Source: Dioscorea cayenensis subsp. rotundata (Eukaryota > Streptophyta > Magnoliopsida > Dioscoreales > Dioscoreaceae). From it: DNA of 64,000 nt. How positions within the stretch are numbered: the stretch's first letter is position 1; every line of letters starts with the position of its first letter. A program made the position numbers and the translations under genes. This document shows, piece after piece, positions 1-8,813 of the stretch. Under the pieces are notes generated by a model that ran no database searches, had not been told where the DNA came from, and saw nothing but the letters and a program-made list of their open reading frames with translations. Where the stretch lies: positions 21,123,257 to 21,187,256 of the forward strand of contig NC_052476.1 in assembly GCF_009730915.1 (NCBI RefSeq), written 5' to 3'.

Positions 1-101
1 ATGTGTGTGTGTAACAAAAGCTTCATCTTGATGTTGACCATCTCTAAGTTGCTTAAGAATGTTTTATTTCAGAGTTGTTATCTAAATATATTATTTGGCA
101 G
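1..101 (+). other. Intron of the Raf-like kinase gene (5' part lies outside the window)
   Basis: The window opens inside an intron that ends with a normal acceptor (TTTGGCAG) at 101, directly before the catalytic-loop exon. Nearly the same intron sequence is found inverted at about 21985-22085, next to a copy of that exon, which confirms it belongs to the duplicated kinase locus. Confidence 0.75.
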
Positions 102-1172
102 GCGAGAGGTATGAATTATCTTCATCATCGCAACCCGCCTATCATTCATCGTGATTTAAAGTCATCGAATTTGCTAGTCGATAAGAATTGGACGGTTAAG
201 GTAATTTTTACTACTAATTTTTAACATGCCTTCAGAGTGATATAATTCACAGTCATGGTGAATGAACAATGAATTTTTCTTAATTGATAGGTTGGTGACT
301 TCGGTCTTTCGCGCCTGAAGGATGAGGCCTATTTTTCAACAAAAACTGGGAAAGGAACGGTATTGCGCAATCTATTTAGTTGCTTTGCTAATTTTGATGT
401 TAATGGTTTCGAGAAACTAATGAACACTTTATGGTTTTCATTGTTGTCCAGCCACAGTGGATGGCTCCGGAAGTTCTTCGCAATGAGTTTTCAGATGAGA
501 AGTAAGTCGAATACTATATCAACATAAAACAGATTTTGTAATATTGCCGAAACGTTTGTTGAGTAACTGATAAATACTTGTTTATCTGTGGAAAATTAGA
601 TCGGATGTGTACAGTTATGGAGTGATACTTTGGGAGCTTGTCACCGAGAAGATACCGTGGGATAATCTCAATTCAATGCAGGTATTTAAGCTTTTGAAGC
701 TCGTTGATACGTGATGTACTTCACTGTTATAGTTATGATTTGAAATTCTATTTGGAAAACATTTTAGATTGAGAGAAAACAGAGGAATGAAAATTTTAAA
801 TGCAGGTCATCGGCGCAGTAGGATTCATGAATCAGAGATTGGAATTGCCGAATGATTTGGATCCACAATGGGTGTCAATCATCGAAAGTTGCTGGCACAG
901 GTCATTTAATCGCTTTATGGTAATATGCTTTTCTGCTGTTTTTATCTGAGCTTGCGATTACTTTTTCCATCAACAGCGAGCCAAGTTGTCGGCCAACATT
1001 CCAAGAACTATTGGAGAAGTTCAAAGACTTTGCAGAGACAAATGCAGCGAATTTCTCATGGAGATACCTCTCGAACTTCTACAAAGCCAATCCCCTTGGA
1101 TTGACATTATCATCTATCTTTTTTTTATCGGTATCGTGCTTCTTATGCCAAAACAATTCTAGAAAGAGATGA
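102..1172 (+). CDS. Raf-like MAPKKK-type protein kinase, C-terminal half of kinase domain (5' partial)
   Basis: Six exons with GT-AG borders keep one frame: 102-200, 291-359, 452-501, 600-681, 806-900, 977-1172. They encode the catalytic loop ([14 protein letters not shown]), the DFG motif ([11 protein letters not shown]), a [17 protein letters not shown] activation segment, and the [22 protein letters not shown] and [19 protein letters not shown] blocks. This wording is typical of plant Raf-like kinases of the PAS-domain group; the PAS region and the N-lobe lie before the window. These are presumed cytosolic or nuclear Ser/Thr signalling kinases. The C-terminus is odd: after FKDF the frame runs into a hydrophobic tail ending at 1172. 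Removing one T from the TTT at 1029-1031 gives the family-like [13 protein letters not shown] and a stop at 1102-1104, so a 1-bp insertion or homopolymer error is likely. The exons are otherwise clean, so the gene may be functional. Confidence 0.88.
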
Positions 1173-1635
1173 TCGATCCCTCTGCTTTGTCACTTGATTT
1201 TGCTGCAAATTGCTTAGTCGTCAGTAAATTAGCTTGGATATGATAATTTCCCTCTGACGCAGATGATTTTGGCTTGGAAGGCACATGAAATTCATCGGTT
1301 GTGACGATGATCATCAACAAACAAATCGATGTTGATATAGACCTTTGTATTCTTTGTAATCAGTTCAGAGATTCATAAGAAGAGTACTTGTCTCTGTTTT
1401 GTTGCCAAAAAAACATTAACAAAATTATACAGTGTGAATGATAGCACTGTACACCAGAGCTCATACTGATGCAATGTTCCTCTTCTTCTTTAGCTTCTTT
1501 GCGATCTTTTTACAAAGAAAGCTTTGTAATTTCTTATGCGATGCATTGCCGTGTTTTCTATTCTTAAAGATATAATTACTTTTATATCCTTATGAACATG
1601 ATCTTTTGCACATTTGGCTAATATATATATATATA
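1173..1635 (+). other. Kinase 3' UTR and downstream flank, the reference copy of a repeated segment
   Basis: There is no ORF here. The stretch contains recognisable words such as TGATTTTGGCTTGGAAGGCACA, GACAATGATCATC-type sequence, and the antisense form of TGTGCAAAAGATCATGC near 1600. Inverted copies occur at about 8380-8700, 21050-21535 and 33505-33760, so this is one arm of the duplicated GRP/kinase-tail module. It ends where a Mutator-like element is inserted. Confidence 0.7.
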
Positions 1636-1769
1636 AGGTATAATACTCAGGATAGTTCTTCTATTATTTTTCGTCTCTGGGAGGTTCTTGTATTGTCCGG
1701 TTTGAAAAAAAATAGTCCTTCCGTCTAATGCCCTTCTCTTTTTCGGACGGCTGATGTGGCATTAATCTC

Positions 1770-1819
<50 letters not shown>

Positions 1820-3183
1820 TATTACAAAAAAAATCAAAAGACGTTCTAATCATCATCCTAACAACCATTATGGGCTAATGGATATAATTACATAACGCTG
1901 AAATTGTAGGGTAGAGTCTTCTCGGCTGGATAATCTTGCCATTAACGCTCCCCGATTGGGCAAGCATTGTTCATTTCCACGTTGATTACGATATTTGGGT
2001 ATATTTGTATGTTTATGCTTGAATTAAATTTCAGTGGAATTTTGATTTTCATTATGACTTATGTCTGGCTTCTTGTTGTTATGGAATGGAGTTATGTTTT
2101 GTGTTTGGCTTGTTGTTATTATAAAATGGATTTATGACTTGTGTTTAGCCTGTAACAATTATAGAATGGAGTTCTGTCTTCTTGTGTTTGGTTTGTGGGT
2201 TATGGATCACTTAAATTGTTTCACATTTAATATGCAGTCAGTACTGTAGTTGTCTGCTAGCAACTAATTTAACAGCTGCTAAATATGAGCAACATTTTTT
2301 AAGAATAATTTTTGTCAATGTTTTGAAACTCGGACAGGTAGAACCGGAAACCGGTCAGCAGTCCGGTCCAGTTCTATATAAATTATTGACTGGATGTTGA
2401 CCAGGTCAAACTCAGTCAAACCCGCCGAACCAACCGGTTTGATCGGAACCAAGTTGACCCGATTCTATTTTTTTTTTAATTTTTAAGCCTGGAGGGAAGA
2501 AGTGCCGGAAGAAGATGAGTGCAGATCGGCAGATGAGATGATTGAGAAAATGGTGATGAAGCGGAGGAGAGGAGTGTGTGTTTAGAGATGGAGCATTTGG
2601 CCGAGGCTACGCCGAGACAGTCCGAGCATGTGGTCGAGAGATGGTGATCGATGAGCTTGTGCTGAGGAACCATGGTGTTAAATTTGGTGTTCCGGTGAAG
2701 AGAAGGTTAATTACAGTTTGCGGTATAAAAAGAACTAGTTGGGGACCTTGTGGTGGGTTGGAGATAGGCTGGGAAAGAAAGGTTTAGGTCTTCACGGGTA
2801 TCTATGGTTGTCTTGATATTAGGATTTGGCACCAGATAGCGGTTGAGGTCAGCAATTAGTGGTCAATTGTCGCTTGGCAAAGACAAATGGCCTAATGGAG
2901 TAAAAACTCGACTGGAGGACTGGGGTAAATAAGTTTCGGGTTTGGATCCGTTTTGTCACTTGGATCCGACAATCCTATAATGGTTGTTAGGAGGATGATT
3001 AGAACAACTTTTGATTTTTTGTAATATTTTATTATTATTTTTATTCAGGGATTAATGACATGTCAGCAACAAAGACGAAAAAGAGACTGGCTTTAAACGG
3101 AGGAACTGTTTTTTCCTAAAAAATAATAGAGGCACTAAAGAGCCATTTTGAGATAATAGGGGAACTGTCTGGGTATTATGCCT
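1636..3183. mobile_element. Non-autonomous Mutator-like element (MULE) with about 245-bp terminal inverted repeats
   Basis: The left end (from AGGTATAATACTCAGG, about 1636-1882) and the reverse complement of the right end (AGGCATAATACCCAGAC, about 2950-3183) match over about 245 bp. This includes a shared block around TCTAATCATC(A/C)TCCTAACAACC. Long inverted repeats plus a 9-bp flanking duplication (ATATATATA at 1627-1635 and 3184-3192) fit the Mutator superfamily, although the AT-rich target makes the duplication weak on its own. Stronger support is the inverted module at about 21005-21060, which is an empty site: sequence equivalent to both flanks is continuous there. No transposase frame is present. 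The interior (2480-2790) is richer in GC and could be captured host DNA, but I do not recognise it. Confidence 0.8.
1771..1820. repeat. (AAT)n microsatellite in the left MULE terminal repeat
   Basis: About 16 AAT units expand a site that in the right terminal repeat is a short AAAAATAATAATA tract. It is the main length difference between the two inverted repeats. Confidence 0.9.
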
Positions 3184-3192
3184 ATATATATA

Positions 3193-3704
3193 TTATATTT
3201 ATATATACATCATGAAGAAAAAGCGTGAAAATTAACTCATACAAAGGAATAACTCAAGCAAAATTATAATTTGTTGTTATAAAGTTAAACTCTTCATAGA
3301 AAACATTTTAATTGCCTTATAAATGCTGCCTTTTATCCAATTCATATCCACTTGCTTATTTTCTTAAGAAGCATGCATGCAATAAAATTGAAAAGAAAAA
3401 GGAGAGAAAGAGTAAATTAATGGTGAACAAAACGCGGAAATTAATAGTATATATATATATATATATATGTACGTATATCATGGAAAAGCTGAAAAAGAAA
3501 GAATTAGCTGGGTTAGTTGAGAGTACATGAGAGAAATTAGTATTAAAGAATAAAGATGACATGCAATTGTGCTTAATTAATTTTAGAGCTCTCCAAAGTC
3601 TAAGGGTGTATAGAATATTTGGGCTTGTACTCCAAATAATATTGTTAAATATAAATTAAAGAGATAGATGTTTCTAACTACTAGCTTTAAATTCAAGGTC
3701 TATC
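3193..3704 (+). other. Upstream region of GRP1, the conserved module spacer
   Basis: AT-rich sequence without a gene. It is homologous in inverted orientation to the spacers upstream of GRP2 and GRP3; shared words include GAAAAAGCGTGAAAA, the AAGCATGCATGCAATAAAA region near 3370 and TTAATGGTGAA near 3418. It holds an (AT)n tract near 3450-3468. Confidence 0.6.
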
Positions 3705-3713
3705 TATATAAAG
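3705..3713 (+). promoter_or_regulatory. TATA box of GRP1
   Basis: TATATAAAG lies 97 bp before the GRP1 start codon. This position suits a core promoter with a leader of about 65-70 nt. The equivalent place in GRP2 and GRP3 reads TATAAAAAG within a slightly different context. Confidence 0.6.
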
Positions 3714-3809
3714 GCATTGAAACATTATGCATGAATTAAGTTGAGAGCTTAAGAAAGAGTACTGTGGTTGTGGAAGCTAGCTAGTTAGAGATCATAAAAT
3801 TATTATATA

Positions 3810-4157
3810 ATGGGGAAGTTTGTTAAGTGTTTGGGAGTGCTGGGATTCATGGCAATGGCAGTGCTCATGATTGTTGGGATTGTGGAGGCTAGAATGCTTG
3901 AGGATAAGGGATTTAGTCTTGGTGGTGCTGGTGTTGGTGCTGGAGGAAGTCTCGGTGGTCTCGGTCTCGGTCTCGGTCTCGGTGCTGGAGGAGGTCCCTT
4001 TGGTGGTGGTGTTGGTTTTGGTGCTGGAGGAGGTGCCTATGGTGGTGTTGGTGAAGGAGAAGTTTCTGTTAGTGGTGAACTACCAGAAGGAGGACTTGTG
4101 GTTGGTGTCAGAGCAGGTGATGGTGGTGGTGGTGGAAAATTGGGCGGCGGAAGGTAG
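3810..4157 (+). CDS. Secreted glycine-rich protein GRP1 (115 aa)
   Basis: A single uninterrupted frame. Residues 1-27 (MGKFVKCLGVLGFMAMAVLM...IVEA) form a classical signal peptide with a basic start, a hydrophobic core and a small-residue cleavage site before RMLE. The rest is dominated by Gly with Leu, Val and Ala in GGxGxG-like runs, as in plant glycine-rich cell-wall or secreted GRPs; function inside that group cannot be read from sequence. The signal peptide and the first mature residues (ARMLE) are almost identical to those of GRP2 and GRP3, whereas the Gly-rich part differs strongly in length and order. The start is set by this conserved signal peptide and the TATA box upstream. A copia element sits in its 3' UTR, 28 bp after the stop. 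Confidence 0.85.
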   Translation: MGKFVKCLGVLGFMAMAVLMIVGIVEARMLEDKGFSLGGAGVGAGGSLGGLGLGLGLGAGGGPFGGGVGFGAGGGAYGGVGEGEVSVSGELPEGGLVVGVRAGDGGGGGKLGGGR

Positions 4158-4184
4158 ATTTAAGTGAACAATTTGGATTACTAT

Positions 4185-4328
4185 TGTTAGAGGACTAGTA
4201 TATACTTATACTATACTTTGTATCTTACTGTTTATACATACTAACTACTTCTGTATTTATACACATTGTATCTATTTATTGGCCTCTTGCCCTAATGAAA
4301 TGATGCCCATTCTTATCAACATCTAACA
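4185..4328 (+). repeat. 5' LTR of the copia element in GRP1
   Basis: 144 bp with terminal TGTTAGA...TCTAACA. It matches 7171-7315 almost fully; differences are near CTTACTG and CTTCTGT. Confidence 0.92.
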
Positions 4329-5162
4329 TGGTATCAGAGATGTTCTTTGGGTAATCCGCCGGGTCGGAGTCCACTTCGCTGGACTTTTGAGAGTCTGATT
4401 TGTTCTCATCATTCCCGGGTCTCTTCTCCTCGGCCGGATCTCTTCTGAGTTTGGCTCCGCCAACGTTGATCGGCCAGCGATCCTCACTTCCTCGTTGATC
4501 ATCCACCACTGCCGCCATTGACGCCTTGTGAGCCATTGTCCTGGTCCCGACCACCGCCTCCAAGTTCTTCAGCTCCTTGCTTCCGGTCCTCGTGTACCTT
4601 CTCATCATCGCCATCATACACGTTGCAGACGACCATTCTTACTCTTCTCGTCTTCAGTTTCTCTTGTGCAGTCCGGCCATCCCTACCGTTCATCTAGCAC
4701 CGTGGTTTCGGACATCAGAGAGTCTTCATCGGCGAGGCTTCCACTGAGATCCACGTACAAGCCGATCGTCCCTTCCGCTGGCCAGCATGATCGCAACTTT
4801 CTTCATTTGGTCAACAAGCTTGATGGCATTCATTGTTTGCATGTGATGATAGTGGATGTTCCTATTCACAAGATGGTGACATTCCACTAATTGGGCCGAC
4901 CAAACATAATGGGAGACAAGCTTGCATGTGATGTTATTATTATTATTATTATTTTATTTTTTATTTTGTTTGCATGTGATGTTATCTCATTCATGTGATG
5001 TTATTTCACTAATAGTTGTTTACTAAAAACCCCGCCCACATGGCTTCTACTACTCGAATTTTTCTTAGTCGGTGGATGTCAAACTAAATGGGCTCCAATT
5101 ATAAAGAATGATGACACTACTCTACGTGTCATTCTACTTGGATACTGAGTTATTTTGGACAT

Positions 5163-7165
5163 GTGGATGATACCTCTCCCCTCCTAAAGTGTCCGACAAG
5201 ACATTTGCTTCATGGGTTCAGCCCGATCATCGCACAATGTCTATCATCCGTCGATCATGCGAGGTTGATATTCGCGATGGAAATTGGGCATCTTCCGACT
5301 GCCCTAGCTATGTGGACCCATCTGCGTCATATGTTTGAGCAGTCCAGCTCTGCTCGCCAGTATGCTATTTTACAGGATCTCACCTATGTTCAGCAACGGG
5401 AGCGCCTGCATGCGGGGAATATGTTCTCGAATTGCGATCATTGTGGAGACAACTTGACTCTTTAGAGCCTTCCACTTGTTTGACGTGCAAGTGTTGTAAG
5501 GCTCGCATTCAGTCTCGCCAGACACAGCGAACCTTTGAGTTTCTGATGCGTCTCCGTCCTGACTATGAGCCTGTTCGCAGCCAATTACTTAATCGAGACC
5601 CAATTCCCTCCTTTGATGATGATATCGTGAGGCCGCCCAACATCCCCATTGGCAGCAGGCTATGACAGAGGAACTTGGGGCTCTTGAGCGTATGCATACC
5701 TGGGATCTCGTTCCTCTTCCTTCTGGTGTTACTCCCATCAGTTGTCGGTGGATCTATAGGATTAAGACCCAGCGACCGATGGCACTATTGAGCGCTATAA
5801 GGCTCGCTCTTGTTGCTCGTGGCTTTACTCAAGAGTATGGCATTGATTATGACGAGACCTTTGCTCCCAGTAGCCAAGTTGACTACATTGCTCGCCTTCT
5901 TCTTGCATTGCTCTGCAACACGTCAGTGGCCGCTCTATCAGTTAGATGTGACCAATGCTTTCTTACATGGAGATCTTTCCCGAGGAGGTTTATATGACTC
6001 CTCCTCACGGTTTTCTCACATCCTCCCTCAGCATGTGTGTCATCTTCGTCGAAAGCTATTTATGGGCTCAAACAGGGCTCCCTCGCGCTCTGGTTTGAGC
6101 GTTTTCGCAGTGTGATTCTTGCTCTTGGTTTCACAGAGAGCTCTCATGATTACGCTCTCTTCACTCGTCAGACTCCTCGTGGTCTCACTATTCTTCTTTT
6201 ATATGTTGACGATATGGTTATTTCTGGTGATGATGCTGAGACTATTATTTCTCTGAAACAGCAGTTACACACCGAGTTTCAGATGAAAGATCTTGGTCCC
6301 CTTCGTTACTTTCTAGGTCTTGAGATTGCTTATTCTCGTCGCGGTTATTTGTTATCTCAGCAGAAATACATCTCTGACATTTTTCGACGAGCTGACATCA
6401 CCGATATTCGCACTCGCTCCACTCCCATTGAATTACATCACCGTCTCTCCTCATCCGATGGTGAGCTTTTGGTCGATCCCACTCGTTATCGGGCTCTTGT
6501 TGGTGCTCTCGTCTACTTGACCATCACTCGACCCGATATTGCTTATGCAGTTCGTGTTCTCAGTCAGTTTGTGAGTGCTCCTCGCTCTACTCATTATGCT
6601 GCACTTCTGCGGGTTCTTCGTTACCTCCGTGGCACTCTTTACTAGATCGTTATTTTTTTCTCGGCCACATCATCGTTTGAGTCGCGTGCCTATTGTGATG
6701 CTTGATTGGGCGGTGATTCTACTCGATCGCAAATCTACCATCGGGTTTTCGCGATTTTTCCTTGGAGATTCCCTTTATCTCTTGAAAAGCAAGAAACAAA
6801 CCACGATGCTCTTTCTATCGCGAGGGCCGAGTATGGTGCTATGTCCTCCACTGCCAAGGAGATTATTTGGTTGCGTCATATTTTGGTGGATTTTGGTGTC
6901 TCTTTATCTACTCCCACTCCTATCTCATCAGGACAATCGAGTGCCATCAAAATTGTCGCTAATCCTCATGATTTCATGAACGCACCAAACATCTTGAGGT
7001 TGCTCTACATTTTGTTCGTCATCATTACGATGCTGGTACTATTCTTCTTCCGTATGTTGCCTCCGCCTATCGACCTGGCGATCTTTTCACTAAGGCACAT
7101 CACTGCTTTCTCGATTTCGGTTCGATTGACAAACTCTCAGTTTATGATCCACCGTGAGTTTGAGG
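5163..7165 (+). pseudogene. Broken copia gag-pol remnant (gag part, reverse transcriptase, RNase H)
   Basis: A gag-like stretch (5163-5650, with LRPDYEPVRSQLL) is joined directly to the reverse transcriptase start (HTWDLVPLPSGV...SCRWIYRIK, 5662 on). Protease and integrase are absent, so an internal deletion is evident. The RT continues in shifted frames through KAIYGLKQ and LLLYVDDMVISGDD, with intact YVDD, to RYLRGTLY at 6645. RNase H traces follow (AEYGAMSSTAKEIIWLRHIL). At least three frameshifts and stops rule out function. Confidence 0.85.
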
Positions 7166-7170
7166 GAGGG

Positions 7171-7315
7171 TGTTAGAGGACTAGTATATACTTATACTAT
7201 ACTTTGTATCTTCATTGTTTATACATACTAACTACTTACGTATTTATACACATTGTATCTATTTATTGGCCTCTTGCCCTAATGAAATGATGCCCATTCT
7301 TATCAACATCTAACA
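7171..7315 (+). repeat. 3' LTR of the copia element in GRP1
   Basis: 145 bp, paired with 4185-4328, followed by the target duplication ACTAT and then by the resumed GRP1 3' UTR (AAAAGACTAAAAGTC, TGCATGCATGC). The same 3' UTR words occur uninterrupted downstream of GRP2 and GRP3. Confidence 0.92.
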
Positions 7316-7361
7316 ACTATTAAAAGACTAAAAGTCTATATGCATGCATGCATGCATGCAT

Positions 7362-8361
7362 NNNNNNNNNNNNNNNNNNNNNNNNNNNNNNNNNNNNNNN
7401 NNNNNNNNNNNNNNNNNNNNNNNNNNNNNNNNNNNNNNNNNNNNNNNNNNNNNNNNNNNNNNNNNNNNNNNNNNNNNNNNNNNNNNNNNNNNNNNNNNNN
7501 NNNNNNNNNNNNNNNNNNNNNNNNNNNNNNNNNNNNNNNNNNNNNNNNNNNNNNNNNNNNNNNNNNNNNNNNNNNNNNNNNNNNNNNNNNNNNNNNNNNN
7601 NNNNNNNNNNNNNNNNNNNNNNNNNNNNNNNNNNNNNNNNNNNNNNNNNNNNNNNNNNNNNNNNNNNNNNNNNNNNNNNNNNNNNNNNNNNNNNNNNNNN
7701 NNNNNNNNNNNNNNNNNNNNNNNNNNNNNNNNNNNNNNNNNNNNNNNNNNNNNNNNNNNNNNNNNNNNNNNNNNNNNNNNNNNNNNNNNNNNNNNNNNNN
7801 NNNNNNNNNNNNNNNNNNNNNNNNNNNNNNNNNNNNNNNNNNNNNNNNNNNNNNNNNNNNNNNNNNNNNNNNNNNNNNNNNNNNNNNNNNNNNNNNNNNN
7901 NNNNNNNNNNNNNNNNNNNNNNNNNNNNNNNNNNNNNNNNNNNNNNNNNNNNNNNNNNNNNNNNNNNNNNNNNNNNNNNNNNNNNNNNNNNNNNNNNNNN
8001 NNNNNNNNNNNNNNNNNNNNNNNNNNNNNNNNNNNNNNNNNNNNNNNNNNNNNNNNNNNNNNNNNNNNNNNNNNNNNNNNNNNNNNNNNNNNNNNNNNNN
8101 NNNNNNNNNNNNNNNNNNNNNNNNNNNNNNNNNNNNNNNNNNNNNNNNNNNNNNNNNNNNNNNNNNNNNNNNNNNNNNNNNNNNNNNNNNNNNNNNNNNN
8201 NNNNNNNNNNNNNNNNNNNNNNNNNNNNNNNNNNNNNNNNNNNNNNNNNNNNNNNNNNNNNNNNNNNNNNNNNNNNNNNNNNNNNNNNNNNNNNNNNNNN
8301 NNNNNNNNNNNNNNNNNNNNNNNNNNNNNNNNNNNNNNNNNNNNNNNNNNNNNNNNNNNNN
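7362..8361. other. Assembly gap 1 (exactly 1000 N)
   Basis: The round length implies a placeholder. Left flank: GRP1 3' UTR ending in a CATG-rich run. Right flank: an inverted copy of the kinase 3' UTR. In the other inverted modules a GRP gene on the minus strand lies just left of this kinase tail, so another GRP copy is expected in the gap. Confidence 0.95.
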
Positions 8362-8374
8362 AAATTGGTGTAAT

Positions 8375-8700
8375 GATATATATATTGGGCAAATGTGCAA
8401 AAGATCATGCTTCATAAGGGCATAAAAGTAATTACATCTTTACGTCATGTAAACACGAAAGAATGTAACGCATGAGAAAGTGCAAAAGCTTTTCATTGTA
8501 AAAAGATGGCAAAGAAGCTAAAGAAAGAAGAACAGGAACTTTGCATCAAAATGATGAGCTCCGTGTCATGATGATAATTTTTGTTGATGTTCTTTGGCAA
8601 CAAAATAGAGACAAGTACTCTTCATATGAATCTCGAATCGATTGCAAAATAATTTTTGTTGATCTGCATGCACTTTGCAAAGGAAAAATCAAGGGATGAA
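8375..8700 (-). repeat. Inverted copy of the kinase 3' UTR (module beside gap 1)
   Basis: Read on the minus strand this matches 1185-1630. Shared words on the plus strand are TGTGCAAAAGATCATGCTTC, CATGAGAAA, TTGATGTTCTTTGGCAACAA and AGAGACAAGTACTCTTC; the last two are the reverse complement of kinase UTR sequence near 1380-1410. Homology fades close to the position equivalent to the kinase stop codon, where the large LINE begins. Confidence 0.75.
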
Positions 8701-8813
8701 GAATAGGGACTAAATATGAAAAAAACATTTTAGAGTCAGGGTTTACCATATTCTCTTTCATGCTCTAGGATTAAAAATATCTGTGAGGGTGGAGTTGGCG
8801 CAGGACCGGAAGG

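Larger units (their letters stand above)
4185..7315 (+). mobile_element. Short Ty1/copia LTR retrotransposon inserted in the GRP1 3' UTR
   Basis: The two LTRs (4185-4328 and 7171-7315) start TGTTAGAGG and end CATCTAACA. The element is flanked by a perfect 5-bp target duplication, ACTAT, at 4180-4184 and 7316-7320. A primer binding site TGGTATCAGAGA (initiator tRNA-Met type) follows the 5' LTR, and a purine tract GAGTTTGAGGGAGGG precedes the 3' LTR. The LTRs differ at only about four positions over 145 bp, so the insertion is fairly recent. At 3.1 kb it is much shorter than a complete copia element. Confidence 0.93.

Noticed and set aside
3871..4167. Val-rich ORF overlapping GRP1 in another frame
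   Set aside because: It is a shadow of the Gly-rich repeats; the signal-peptide frame is conserved in the two paralogues and this one is not informative.
4276..4890. ORFs on both strands just after the 5' LTR of the first copia
   Set aside because: They lie in the copia leader and gag region and show no coherent domain; they are covered by the element.
7320..8425. Six long open frames in all directions across the first N block
   Set aside because: They are made of N; only the gap is real. The same holds for those across 34681-35680.
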